Translations under genes and position numbers: made by a program | From: Mycobacterium sp. E740 | GTDB lineage: Bacteria > Actinomycetota > Actinomycetes > Mycobacteriales > Mycobacteriaceae | NCBI RefSeq assembly: GCF_001672895.1 | Contig: NZ_LZKP01000019.1 | Coordinates: 1 to 64,000, forward strand | Direction: 5' to 3' | DNA: 64,000 bases | Notes under the pieces: generated by a model | The model's database searches: none | Told to the model about the DNA's origin: nothing | The model's input: only the letters and a program-made list of their open reading frames with translations | In this document: in pieces, positions 7,703 to 16,311 of the stretch | Layout of the letters: each line of letters opens with the position of its first letter | Numbering within the stretch: the stretch's first letter is position 1

Positions 7703-8802
7703 TCCGTCCCGCTCTCCGGCCCGGTGGTCAGCCCGGCGGAGCCGCCCAGCCACTTCAGCCGTCCCACAATGGATTTCGCCACGCCGATGCGTCCCTCGCG
7801 CACCGCCTCCTCGAGCCGGCCTTCGGCGATCCCGCGGCCGTCGTCGCGGATGCTGACCGTGACCGCGTCGCCGAGGTCCTCGAGCAGCACATAGGCGCGG
7901 GCGTCAGGGCCGGCGTGGGCGGCGACGTTGTCGAGCGCGTTGACCGTGGCCGCGTACAGCTCGGTGGCGACGGCGCCGTCGAGGAGCACAGGTTCGGCCG
8001 GCAAGCTCACCGAGACTTGGTCGGACGCGCGTTGTCGTAGTAGCGCACCGATGTCGGTCATCGCCTCGGGCTGCGGCGCCGGCTCTGCAGAGCTGACCAG
8101 CCGGCGTAGCGCCCGCTCCTGCTCGCCCGCCAGCTCGGCGAGTTCCGCTGCGGCCCCGCCTAATTCACGACCACGACGGCACACCAGCGCCAGCACCTGG
8201 ATGGCGCCGTCGTGCACCTCGCGAGACAACCGCTCGCGCTCCTGCTGGGCGGCTGCCAGTCGCGCCGCCTGCTCGAGCTCGGCGTGTGCCCGCCGCGCGG
8301 TCTGGGCGGCCAGTCCGACCGCGAGACCGACGGCGAGCTCGATGACGATCGTGGCGTTGCGGCCCAGGTCGTAGTTGACGAAGCCCTTGACGACCGTGCT
8401 GGCGATCATCACCAGCACGCCGGTCGCCATACCCGCGACGGGCCCGGCGAGGATCGCCGCGGAGATGGTGGCGTTGGTGGCCCACAGCGTCGTCGGCCAG
8501 GACTGGTTGTCGTACGCCCACTGGGGCGAGGCGACCACCTCGGTGGAGAGGATCAAGCCGACGACGACGAGGATTTCGGCCAGCACCCATGCGCGACGCC
8601 GGCCGAACCCCTGCAGATAGGCCACAGCGCACACGGCACTCCATGCGAGCAGTCCGGCGAACAGCGACCAGGCGATCCCCGGCCGGTCCAGGTCGCCGTT
8701 GACGGACACCTGGAATCCGAGCGCATACAGACAGCTCAACAACCGGAAGAACTGCGCCGCGCGCCACAGCGGTGTGGCCGGATCTGAGAGGTTGCCGTGC
8801 AT
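7675..8802 (-). CDS. Sensor histidine kinase (HisKA_3/NarX-like cytoplasmic part)
   Basis: The 375-residue protein has five or six membrane helices in residues about 15-165, with little extracytoplasmic sequence. A short coiled region leads to a dimerisation/phospho-acceptor helix with H197 (RLSREVHDGAIQVL). The ATPase domain has an N-box (ALDNVAAHA) and a DDGRGI G1 box. The lack of a large periplasmic domain suggests sensing within or near the membrane, or via a partner such as the co-encoded transporter. The ATG at 8802 lies 4 nt after the ABC ATPase stop. Longer in-frame starts would fall inside that ATPase gene and were rejected. Confidence 0.9.
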   Translation of the reverse strand: MHGNLSDPATPLWRAAQFFRLLSCLYALGFQVSVNGDLDRPGIAWSLFAGLLAWSAVCAVAYLQGFGRRRAWVLAEILVVVGLILSTEVVASPQWAYDNQSWPTTLWATNATISAAILAGPVAGMATGVLVMIASTVVKGFVNYDLGRNATIVIELAVGLAVGLAAQTARRAHAELEQAARLAAAQQERERLSREVHDGAIQVLALVCRRGRELGGAAAELAELAGEQERALRRLVSSAEPAPQPEAMTDIGALLRQRASDQVSVSLPAEPVLLDGAVATELYAATVNALDNVAAHAGPDARAYVLLEDLGDAVTVSIRDDGRGIAEGRLEEAVREGRIGVAKSIVGRLKWLGGSAGLTTGPESGTEWELTVPRR

Positions 8803-8806
8803 CCGA

Positions 8807-9568
8807 CTACAGCACCTTGGACAGAAACGCCTTCGTGCGTTCGTGTCTCGGGTTGGCCAGCATCTCGCGCGGCGGCCCGCTCTCCACCACGACGCCGCCG
8901 TCGACGAACACCAGCTGATTGGCGACCTCGCGGGCGAAGCCCAGCTCATGCGTCACCACGAGCATCGTCATCCCTTCGGCAGCAAGGCTTTTCATCACTT
9001 CAAGGACCTCGCCGACCAGCTCGGGATCCAGCGCCGAGGTGGGCTCGTCGAACAACATCAACTTGGGGCTCATCGCCAACGCACGGGCGATCGCGACCCG
9101 TTGCTGCTGGCCGCCGGACAACTGGGCGGGATAGGCGTCGGCCTTTGCCGCCAGCCCGACCCGGTCGAGCAGGTCTCGCGCATGCGCGACCGCGACCTCC
9201 CTCTTGATCCGCTTGACGTGGATGGGTGCCTCGATGACGTTCTCGAGCGCGGTGCGGTGCGGGAACAGGTTGAAGTGCTGGAAGACCATCCCAATGTCGC
9301 AGCGCTGCTTGGCGGCTTCGCGCGCGGAAATCTCGTGAAGTCTGTTGCCGCGCTGCCGGTATCCGATCAACTCACCGTCGACGTAGAGGCGGCCCGCGGT
9401 GATCCGCTCGAGATGATTGATGCACCGCAGAAAGGTGGTCTTACCCGACCCGGACGGGCCCACCATGCACAGCACCTCGCCCGTGCCGATCTCGAGCGTG
9501 ATGCCGTTGAGCACTTGCAGTGCGCCGAAGCTCTTGCAGACGCCTTCGGCTTCGACCATCGCGGTCAC
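8807..9568 (-). CDS. Polar amino acid ABC transporter ATPase (GlnQ/GluA-type)
   Basis: The product (about 253 residues) has Walker [11 protein letters not shown]-loop [11 protein letters not shown], signature LSGGQQQR, Walker [13 protein letters not shown] and H-loop VVTHE, in the order and wording of GlnQ-type importers. The GTG start at 9568 overlaps the permease stop in a GTGA; ATG 9559 is an in-frame alternative. The gene powers import through the adjacent permease, presumably as a homodimer with that single permease species also dimerising. The kinase gene starts 4 nt downstream of its stop. Confidence 0.92.
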   Translation of the reverse strand: MTAMVEAEGVCKSFGALQVLNGITLEIGTGEVLCMVGPSGSGKTTFLRCINHLERITAGRLYVDGELIGYRQRGNRLHEISAREAAKQRCDIGMVFQHFNLFPHRTALENVIEAPIHVKRIKREVAVAHARDLLDRVGLAAKADAYPAQLSGGQQQRVAIARALAMSPKLMLFDEPTSALDPELVGEVLEVMKSLAAEGMTMLVVTHELGFAREVANQLVFVDGGVVVESGPPREMLANPRHERTKAFLSKVL

Positions 9569-10494
9569 GGGTGGGTCTCCCCCGTCGTCTGCGCCCTGGC
9601 CAGCGCCTCGAGTTGCTTGGTGGTGAGCTTGCGCGATGCGCCGCGCGAGTAGTAGCGCTCGAGGTAGTACTGGCCGACCATGAGGACACTGGTGATCACC
9701 AGATACCACGTCGCGGCGACCAACAGCAGCGGGACGGGTTCGAAGGTGCGGGAGGCGATCTCGCGCGATGTGATGCCGAAGAGGTCCAGCGTGAAAGGCA
9801 CCGCGGTGACCAGCGAGGTGGTCTTCAGCATGCTGATCACCTCGTTTCCGGTCGGGGGGATGATCACCCGCATCGCCTGTGGAAGCACGGTGCGGCGCAT
9901 GGTCATCCCCCACGTCATTCCCAGCGCCGTCGACGCCTCGGACTGGCCCTCGGGCACGGAACTGATACCGGCACGGATGATCTCGGCCATGTAGGCGGCT
10001 TCGTTCAGTGCCAGCCCGAGGATGGCGAGCAGGAACGGAATCGACAACACCTGCAAGTCAAAGTGCAGCAGCGACGGCCCGAACGGCACGCCGAGCCGGA
10101 TGTTCTGATAGATCGTCGGCAACAGCCCCCAGAACACCAGCTGGACGTACACCGGGGTGCCCCGGAAAATCCAGAGATACACCCAGGCAACGGCTTTCAG
10201 CACCGGATTGGGCGACAACCGCATGACCGCGAGCAACACGCCGAGCCCGATCGCAAGTGTCATCGCGTAGACGGTCAGCTGCAACGTGTTGACCACACCG
10301 ACTGTCAACACCCGATCGTTGAACAGGTACCGGGTGTAGGTGGACCAGCGGTAGGCCTCGTTGGTCGCCGCACCGTAGAGGAAAAGGCCGAGCAGGACGA
10401 CGATGACGGCTGCCGCCACCCACCGCCACGGATGACGCAACGGCACCGCGTCGATCGGCTCGGACGCAACGGGCGACGTGCCGACATCGGTCAT
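9565..10494 (-). CDS. Polar amino acid ABC transporter permease (HisM/GlnP family)
   Basis: The 309-residue protein has a cytoplasmic N-terminus and about five or six membrane helices. The HisM/GlnP-family features are [25 protein letters not shown] and the EAA loop [20 protein letters not shown], followed by [20 protein letters not shown]. It should form the translocation channel for a polar or charged amino acid. The ATG at 10494 sits 11 nt after the binding-protein stop; a longer in-frame start would overlap that gene. The C-terminus ends in TGETHP, with TGA inside the ATPase GTG start. Confidence 0.91.
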   Translation of the reverse strand: MTDVGTSPVASEPIDAVPLRHPWRWVAAAVIVVLLGLFLYGAATNEAYRWSTYTRYLFNDRVLTVGVVNTLQLTVYAMTLAIGLGVLLAVMRLSPNPVLKAVAWVYLWIFRGTPVYVQLVFWGLLPTIYQNIRLGVPFGPSLLHFDLQVLSIPFLLAILGLALNEAAYMAEIIRAGISSVPEGQSEASTALGMTWGMTMRRTVLPQAMRVIIPPTGNEVISMLKTTSLVTAVPFTLDLFGITSREIASRTFEPVPLLLVAATWYLVITSVLMVGQYYLERYYSRGASRKLTTKQLEALARAQTTGETHP

Positions 10495-10505
10495 GTCGAA
10501 ATCCC

Positions 10506-11429
10506 CTACGAGACTGCGCCGTTGATGACGGGTTTGTCGATCATCCCGTTCTCCACGCCCCAATTGCTGGCAATCTTCTGGTAAGCGCCGGTCTCGATGA
10601 GATGCTCGAGCGCCTTCTGTAGCGACTGCCCGAGCGCGGAGCCCTTTCGCACCGGCCAGCCGTAGGGCGCCGCGGCGAATACGTCACCGGCGGCCTCCAG
10701 CTTGCCGTTGGTCTCCTTGACGGCCCACGCGGTCACCGGCGAGTCCGCCGACATCGCGTCGGTCTGACCGAGAACAACGGCGTTGGTGGCGGCGTCCTGG
10801 CCGTCGAACCTGACGATGTCGATCGGGGGCTTTCCAGCGTCGGTGCACGCCTTGCTCTTTGCGGGCAGCTCGTCGGTGTCCTGGAACGTGGTGGCCTGCA
10901 CGGCGACCTTCTTGCCGCACGCGTCGTTCGGATCGATCGGTGCGCCGGGTCGCTGCGCCCAGAGCGTGCCCGCGGAGAAGTACGTGACGAAGTCGACTGA
11001 CTTCTCGCGTTCTCTGGTGTCGGTGAACGACGACATCCCGACGTCGAACGTGCCTTCCTGGATGGCGGGGATGATCATCGCGAAATCGGCCTCGCGGAAG
11101 TCGGGCGTCAGTCCCAGGGTGGCCGCGATCGCGTTCATCAGGTCGACGTCGAAGCCGACGATCTTTCCGCCGGGGTCCTTGAACTCGTTGGGCTTGTACG
11201 GGATGTTCACGCCGACGACCAGTTTTCCGGACGATTTGATCGCCTCGGGCACCGTGTTGGCGATGCCGTCGACCTTGTCCGCGGACACGGCCGACGTCGG
11301 ACTGGTCGACTGCCCGCCGCCGCCTCCGGTCCCACTGGCGCACCCGGACATCAACACGAGCCCGGCAGCGGCGAACACCACTGCCAAGCGCCGAAACCCG
11401 CTTCGACGGTCCGGACACTCACCTGACAC
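10506..11429 (-). CDS. Polar amino acid ABC transporter substrate-binding lipoprotein
   Basis: The product, about 307 residues from the GTG at 11429, has a basic N-region, a hydrophobic segment and a lipobox-like LVLMSGC, then a Gly/Ser/Thr-rich linker. The SBP_bac_3 body has KLVVGVNIPYKPNEF, IVGFDVDLMNAIA, MIIPAIQEGTFDVGMSSFTD and YFSAGTLWAQ. This is the extracellular ligand-capturing subunit for the permease and ATPase that follow. The ligand is not deducible. It is the first gene of a five-gene minus-strand unit (binding protein, permease, ATPase, histidine kinase, response regulator). Upstream in-frame starts up to 11693 overlap the divergent HdeD-like region and are less likely. Confidence 0.88.
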   Translation of the reverse strand: MSGECPDRRSGFRRLAVVFAAAGLVLMSGCASGTGGGGGQSTSPTSAVSADKVDGIANTVPEAIKSSGKLVVGVNIPYKPNEFKDPGGKIVGFDVDLMNAIAATLGLTPDFREADFAMIIPAIQEGTFDVGMSSFTDTREREKSVDFVTYFSAGTLWAQRPGAPIDPNDACGKKVAVQATTFQDTDELPAKSKACTDAGKPPIDIVRFDGQDAATNAVVLGQTDAMSADSPVTAWAVKETNGKLEAAGDVFAAAPYGWPVRKGSALGQSLQKALEHLIETGAYQKIASNWGVENGMIDKPVINGAVS

Positions 11430-11548
11430 GTACGGAACAGTAGTTGAGCGTTCACGTGCCGGCACGGGAACGAAACCCGCATCGAATCGATATCGAAATG
11501 CGACGACGTTCGCATTTCGGCGCCATTGGGCTGTGTCAAACTGCGGCA

Positions 11549-12163
11549 ATGGAAAATCCCGCACCGCCCAGCTTGCTGCGGCATCTCTGGAAGTCCACCC
11601 TGTTCTCAGGCATCCTCGCGATCGCACTCGGCGTGGCCGTCTGGCTGTGGCCGGGCATAACGATCGTCCTCGCCGCGATCTTCTTCGGCGCATACCTTCT
11701 GGTCGCGGGCATCGCCCAGGTGATTTTCGCCTTCAGCCTGCATGTTTCGGCCGGCGGCCGGGTGCTGCTGTTCATTTCCGGTGCCGCGGCCCTGATCCTG
11801 GCTGTGCTGTGCTTCCGCAGTCTGCAGGAGTCGATCCTGCTGCTGGCGATCTGGATCGGTATCGGGTTCATCTTCCGAGGAGTGGCGACCGCGGTGTCGG
11901 CGATCAGCGATCCGACGTTGCCCGGCCGTGCGTGGGAGATCTTCATCGGCGTTCTGAGCCTCATCGCGGGCGTCGTGATGCTGGCGTTGCCGTTCGAGTC
12001 GCTCGCGCTGCTCACCGTGGTCGCCGGCATCTCGCTCATCGTGCTCGGGGTGTTCGAAGTGGTCTCGGCATTCGGCATCCGCAAGGCCTCGAAGAACCTG
12101 GAACGCCACGGCGGTCCCGGCGGAGCGGCGCCCGCACCTGCGGCGGAAGCTCCGGTGAGCTAA
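11549..12163 (+). CDS. HdeD-family (DUF308) membrane protein, Rv1624c-like
   Basis: The 204-residue product has six hydrophobic helices arranged as three pairs with internal similarity, typical of HdeD/DUF308 proteins. Examples are GILAIALGVAVWLWPGITIV, AYLLVAGIAQVIFAF and IFIGVLSLIAGVVMLALPFE. The C-terminus is soluble and Ala/Pro-rich. The E. coli relative is linked to acid resistance, but no activity is established for the mycobacterial form. ATG 11549 directly precedes the conserved region. An in-frame extension to 11444 is possible but gives a non-conserved basic leader. It is separated from cydA by 62 bp and matches the H37Rv order. Confidence 0.83.
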   Translation: MENPAPPSLLRHLWKSTLFSGILAIALGVAVWLWPGITIVLAAIFFGAYLLVAGIAQVIFAFSLHVSAGGRVLLFISGAAALILAVLCFRSLQESILLLAIWIGIGFIFRGVATAVSAISDPTLPGRAWEIFIGVLSLIAGVVMLALPFESLALLTVVAGISLIVLGVFEVVSAFGIRKASKNLERHGGPGGAAPAPAAEAPVS

Positions 12164-12169
12164 CCCACA

Positions 12170-12198
12170 CTGACGTCTACTACACCCCGTCGTAGGCT
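12170..12198 (+). promoter_or_regulatory. Putative SigA-type promoter for the cyd operon
   Basis: CTGACG (12170-12175) resembles a -35 element. It is separated by 17 bp from TAGGCT (12193-12198), which fits the TANNNT -10 pattern. Transcription would begin near 12205, leaving a leader of about 20 nt that contains the GAAAGAGG Shine-Dalgarno sequence of cydA. This was read by eye and no start-site data are available. Confidence 0.38.
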
Positions 12199-12225
12199 GT
12201 ACCCACAGCCACGAAAGAGGGTGAG

Positions 12226-13680
12226 ATGGACGCGCTCGATGTGTCGCGGTGGCAGTTCGGCATCACCACCGTCTACCACTTCATCTTCGTGCCGCTGACC
12301 ATCGGCCTGGCACCGCTGATCGCGGGCATGCAGACCGCGTGGGTGATCACGGGCAACACCGCCTGGTACCGGCTGACGCGGTTCTTCGGCAAACTGTTCC
12401 TGATCAACTTCGCCCTCGGCGTCGCCACCGGAATCGTGCAGGAATTCCAGTTCGGCATGAACTGGAGCGAGTACTCGCGGTTCGTCGGTGACGTTTTCGG
12501 CGCCCCGTTGGCGATGGAGGGGTTGGCCGCCTTCTTCTTCGAGTCGACCTTCCTCGGGCTGTGGATCTTCGGCTGGACCCGGCTCCCGCGACTGGTGCAT
12601 CTGGCGTGCATATGGGTCGTCGCAATCGCGGTCAACCTCTCGGCCTTCTTCATCATCGCCGCGAACTCCTGGATGCAGCACCCCGTCGGGGCGCGCTTGA
12701 ACCCGGAGACCGGTCGCGCGGAACTGACGAGCATCGTCGCGCTGTTCACCAACAACACCGCGATCGCCGCGTTCTCCCATGCCGTGTTCGGGGCCTTCCT
12801 CACTGCGGGCACATTCGTGGCGGGCGTGTGCACGTGGTGGATGATCCGCGCGGCGCGGCGGGACCAGGCCGAGGCGCACACGATGTTCCGGCCGGCTGCG
12901 ATCATGGGCTGCCTGGTCGTGCTGGCCTCGACCGTCGGTCTCGTGTTCACCGGCGACGTCCAGGGCAAGCTGATGTTCGAGCAGCAGCCGATGAAGATGG
13001 CCTCGGCGGAATCCTTGTGCCACACCGCAACCGACCCCGACTTCTCCGTGCTGACTGTGGGCACTCACAACAATTGCGACAGCGTCGTCCATCTCATCGA
13101 GGTGCCCTACGTGCTGCCGTTCCTCGCCAAGGGCGAATTCGAGGGCGTCCGCCTCGAGGGCGTCAAAGACCTTCAGAGCCAATATCAGGACAAGTTCGGG
13201 CCCGGCGACTACCGACCGAACCTGTTCGTGACGTACTGGTCGTTTCGCGCCATGATCGGGCTGCTCGCCGTCCCGGTGCTGTTCGCGCTGAGCATGCTCT
13301 GGCTGACTAGGGGCGGGCGAATTCCGCAGGGGCACCGGCTTTCCCGGTTCGCCCTGGTGACGCTTCCCGCCCCGTTTTTGGCCAACAGCGCCGGTTGGGT
13401 GTTCACCGAGATGGGCCGCCAGCCGTGGGTGGTGGTGCCCAATCCCACCGGTGACCCGATGCTGCGGCTCACCGTCGCCGACGGCGTTTCCGGGCATCCG
13501 GTCGGCATGGTCGTGCTCTCGCTGACGGCTTTCACCCTGGTGTATGCCGTGCTCGCCGTGATCTGGTTCTGGCTGATTCGCCGTTACACCGTCGAAGGAC
13601 CGCAGGAGCACGACTCCGAACCCGCTGCGCCGCTTCCCCCCGGCGACGACGAAGTCGCTCCGCTGTCCTTCGCGTACTGA
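12226..13680 (+). CDS. cydA: Cytochrome bd ubiquinol/menaquinol oxidase subunit I
   Basis: The 484-residue protein is the haem-bearing subunit of the bd-type terminal oxidase, which reduces O2 to water with quinol electrons and supports respiration at low O2 or when the bcc-aa3 branch is blocked. It begins LDVSRWQFGITTVYHFIFVP, with H18 (VYHF) as a haem ligand candidate. It continues with GIVQEFQFGMNWSEYSRFVG and the GLWIFGWTRLP and AANSWMQHPVG segments. About nine membrane helices are visible. A clear Shine-Dalgarno sequence (GAAAGAGG) precedes ATG 12226. cydB follows after 16 bp. The Q-loop is of the short type, as in other actinobacteria. Confidence 0.96.
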   Translation: MDALDVSRWQFGITTVYHFIFVPLTIGLAPLIAGMQTAWVITGNTAWYRLTRFFGKLFLINFALGVATGIVQEFQFGMNWSEYSRFVGDVFGAPLAMEGLAAFFFESTFLGLWIFGWTRLPRLVHLACIWVVAIAVNLSAFFIIAANSWMQHPVGARLNPETGRAELTSIVALFTNNTAIAAFSHAVFGAFLTAGTFVAGVCTWWMIRAARRDQAEAHTMFRPAAIMGCLVVLASTVGLVFTGDVQGKLMFEQQPMKMASAESLCHTATDPDFSVLTVGTHNNCDSVVHLIEVPYVLPFLAKGEFEGVRLEGVKDLQSQYQDKFGPGDYRPNLFVTYWSFRAMIGLLAVPVLFALSMLWLTRGGRIPQGHRLSRFALVTLPAPFLANSAGWVFTEMGRQPWVVVPNPTGDPMLRLTVADGVSGHPVGMVVLSLTAFTLVYAVLAVIWFWLIRRYTVEGPQEHDSEPAAPLPPGDDEVAPLSFAY

Positions 13681-13696
13681 GAGGACGTGGTCGGTT

Positions 13697-14737
13697 ATGG
13701 CACTTCAGGACTGGTGGTTCGTGGTGATGGCCGGGCTGTTCCTCGGGTTCTTCGTCCTCGAGGGGTTCGACTTCGGCGTCGGCATGCTGATGGGGCTTTT
13801 CGGCCGCGCGGCCGACGGCGAACCCGAGCGGCACCGGCGGGCGGCGCTGAACACGATCGGCCCGGTGTGGGACGGCAACGAGGTCTGGCTGATCACCGCC
13901 GGCGGTGCGATGTTCGCCGCGTTCCCCGACTGGTACGCGACGATGTTCTCCGGGCTCTACCTGCCGCTGCTGGCCATCCTGCTGTCGATGATCCTGCGGG
14001 TGGTGGCCATCGAGTGGCGCGGCAAGATCGACGATCCAGGTTGGCGTAGATGGGCGGACGTGGGTATCGCGGTCGGTTCATGGGTGCCCGCTGTGCTGTG
14101 GGGTGTCGCGTTCGGGGCGCTGGTTCGCGGCCTGCCGATCGACGCCGACAAGCGGATGCACGCCGGGATCACTGATCTGCTCAACGGTTACACCCTGCTC
14201 GGCGGCGTTGCCACCGCTGGTCTGTTCCTCTTCCACGGCGCGGTGTTCGTGGCGCTGAAAACCGACGCGGCGGTGCGCCAGGACGCGCTGCGGTTCGCGG
14301 GCCGGTTGGCACTTCCGGTCACCGCCGTGCTCGCCTCGTTCGCACTGTGGACACAACTGGCGTACGGCAAGAACTGGACGTGGATTGTCTTGCTGGCAGC
14401 CGGTTTCGCGCAACTCGGGGCGACCCTTCGAGTGTGGCGCGGTGTCGGCGAAGGCTGGGCGTTCGCATACACGACGATTGTCGTCGCGGCGCTGGTCACG
14501 TTGGTCTTCGGCGTGCTGTACCCGAATGTCATGCCGTCGACCCTGGATCCCGCCTTCAATCTGACCGTCGCCAACGCATCGTCGAGCCACTACACGCTGA
14601 CGATCATGACCTGGGCGGCGCTGGTGTTCGCGCCGCTGGTGCTGGTGTACCAAGGATGGACGTACTGGGTGTTCCGGCAGCGCATCTCGGCCGATCGAAT
14701 TCCCGCACCCGCGGGACTGGCACGGCGGATGACGTGA
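13697..14737 (+). CDS. cydB: Cytochrome bd oxidase subunit II
   Basis: The 346-residue hydrophobic protein starts MALQDWWFVVMAGLFLGFFV and carries the CydB signature EGFDFGVGMLMG and GPVWDGNEVWLITAGGAMFA. It pairs with CydA and has about eight or nine membrane helices. The end overlaps cydD: the TGA (14735-14737) lies inside the GTG start at 14734, a GTGA junction that suggests coupled translation. No deviations from family features were noticed. Confidence 0.96.
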   Translation: MALQDWWFVVMAGLFLGFFVLEGFDFGVGMLMGLFGRAADGEPERHRRAALNTIGPVWDGNEVWLITAGGAMFAAFPDWYATMFSGLYLPLLAILLSMILRVVAIEWRGKIDDPGWRRWADVGIAVGSWVPAVLWGVAFGALVRGLPIDADKRMHAGITDLLNGYTLLGGVATAGLFLFHGAVFVALKTDAAVRQDALRFAGRLALPVTAVLASFALWTQLAYGKNWTWIVLLAAGFAQLGATLRVWRGVGEGWAFAYTTIVVAALVTLVFGVLYPNVMPSTLDPAFNLTVANASSSHYTLTIMTWAALVFAPLVLVYQGWTYWVFRQRISADRIPAPAGLARRMT

Positions 14738-16311
14738 ACCTGTGGCGGACGTCCGGGGCGATGCGGCGATATCTGGTTGCATCGGTGTTGTGCGGCGTCG
14801 TCATCACGGCCGCGACGATTGCCGCGGCCGTCGTGCTGGCCGACATCGTGGCCGGCGTCATCACCGAACCGCCGTCCCGTGATGTCGGACAATGGGCGGG
14901 GTCGCTCGCACTCCTGGTGGGGCTCTGGTCAATTCGTACGATCGCGCACTGGGTCCAGGGCCGGCTCGCATCGACGGGGGCGACCCGCGTGATCGCCGAT
15001 CTGTCGGGTCAGGTGCTGCGCGCAGTCACCGCACTGCCGCCGCGATTGCTCGCCGTCGAACGCGACGCCGCCGCCGCGCTGGTCACCCGCGGCCTCGACG
15101 GTCTGCGGCCGTTCCTCACCGCGTATCTGCCCGCGGTGTTCCTGGCGGGGATCCTCACTCCCGCAGCGGTGTTGGTGATCGCCGTCATCGACTGGCGTTC
15201 GGCGCTCATCGTGCTCGTCGCGTTGCCACTCGTTCCGGTGTTCATGGTGCTGATCGGCTTGCTGACGAAAGACCGCTCCGAAGCGGCGCTGGCAGCGATG
15301 ACCACGCTCCAGTCACGTCTGCTCGACCTGGTCGCCGGCATCCCCACGTTGCGGGCGTTGGGGCGGATCGACGGCTCGGTCGGACGCATCGGGGAACTCG
15401 CTGCGGCACACTGCCGTTCGACGATGGCGACGCTGCGAATCGCCTTCCTTTCGGCGCTCGTGCTCGAACTGCTGGCCACGTTGGGAGTCGCGCTCGTCGC
15501 CGTCGGCATCGGGCTGCGCCTGGTCTTCGGTGAGATGACGCTGACGGCTGGGCTGACAGCACTACTGCTCGCGCCGGAGGTGTTCTGGCCGCTGCGCCGG
15601 GTCGGCGTGGAATTCCACGCCGCACAGGACGGCAGAACCGCCGCCGACGCCGCGCTTCGCCTGCTCGACACGCTGCCCCGCAGGCCGGAGGGGCGCCGGA
15701 CCGTCGTCGCCGCCGGTGCCGAGATTCACCTCGAAGTGCTGGACGCCGATGTCGAACCCGGGCGGGTGACGGTGCTGACCGGGCCCAACGGATCCGGCAA
15801 AACGACACTGTTGCATACGATCCTGGGCTTGCAGCCCGGGCGGGTGTCGATCGGCGGGATCGACGTCGCGGACCTCGACCGCCGAGCGTGGTGGGACCAG
15901 ATCGCCTGGCTGCCACACCGTCCGGTGTTGGTGCCGGGCAGCGTGCGCGACAACCTCGAGCTCTTCGGCCCACTGCGCGACCTTCAACAGGCCTGCCGGG
16001 CAGCAGGTTTCGACGAAGTCCTCGCGACGCTTCCGGACGGACTGGACACGATGCTCGGGCGGGACGGTTCTGGCTTGTCACTCGGTCAGCGCCAGCGGTT
16101 GGGACTGACCCGGGCACTGGGTTCGGCCGCGCCGGTGCTGCTGCTCGACGAACCGACCTCACACCTCGACGCGGCCATGGAGGCCCGTGTCCTGGACGCG
16201 ATCGTGCGGCGGGCGCGGGGTGGGTCCACCGTGCTGGTCGTCGGCCACCGCGATCCGGTGCGTGCGATCGGTGATCGGGTCCTGACGGTGGGAGCCCTGG
16301 CCGATGCGTGA
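14734..16311 (+). CDS. cydD: CydD, ABC exporter subunit for cytochrome bd assembly
   Basis: The 525-residue half-transporter has an N-terminal six-helix domain and a C-terminal ATPase. The ATPase has Walker A GPNGSGKTT, signature LSLGQRQRLGL, Walker B VLLLDEPTSHLD and H-loop VVGHRD. CydDC is needed for cytochrome bd assembly; it was described first as a cysteine/glutathione exporter and more recently as a haem transporter. The GTG at 14734 overlaps the cydB stop. Longer in-frame starts lie inside cydB and were rejected. Its 3' end overlaps cydC by 8 bp. All ATPase motifs are intact here, unlike in its partner cydC. Confidence 0.94.
   Translation: MNLWRTSGAMRRYLVASVLCGVVITAATIAAAVVLADIVAGVITEPPSRDVGQWAGSLALLVGLWSIRTIAHWVQGRLASTGATRVIADLSGQVLRAVTALPPRLLAVERDAAAALVTRGLDGLRPFLTAYLPAVFLAGILTPAAVLVIAVIDWRSALIVLVALPLVPVFMVLIGLLTKDRSEAALAAMTTLQSRLLDLVAGIPTLRALGRIDGSVGRIGELAAAHCRSTMATLRIAFLSALVLELLATLGVALVAVGIGLRLVFGEMTLTAGLTALLLAPEVFWPLRRVGVEFHAAQDGRTAADAALRLLDTLPRRPEGRRTVVAAGAEIHLEVLDADVEPGRVTVLTGPNGSGKTTLLHTILGLQPGRVSIGGIDVADLDRRAWWDQIAWLPHRPVLVPGSVRDNLELFGPLRDLQQACRAAGFDEVLATLPDGLDTMLGRDGSGLSLGQRQRLGLTRALGSAAPVLLLDEPTSHLDAAMEARVLDAIVRRARGGSTVLVVGHRDPVRAIGDRVLTVGALADA

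Noticed and set aside
12160-13611. Long minus-strand open frame (483 codons) opposite cydA
   Set aside because: The sense strand encodes an unmistakable CydA. The antisense product is rich in His, Arg, Gly and Glu with no motif, as expected of a shadow frame in high-GC DNA.
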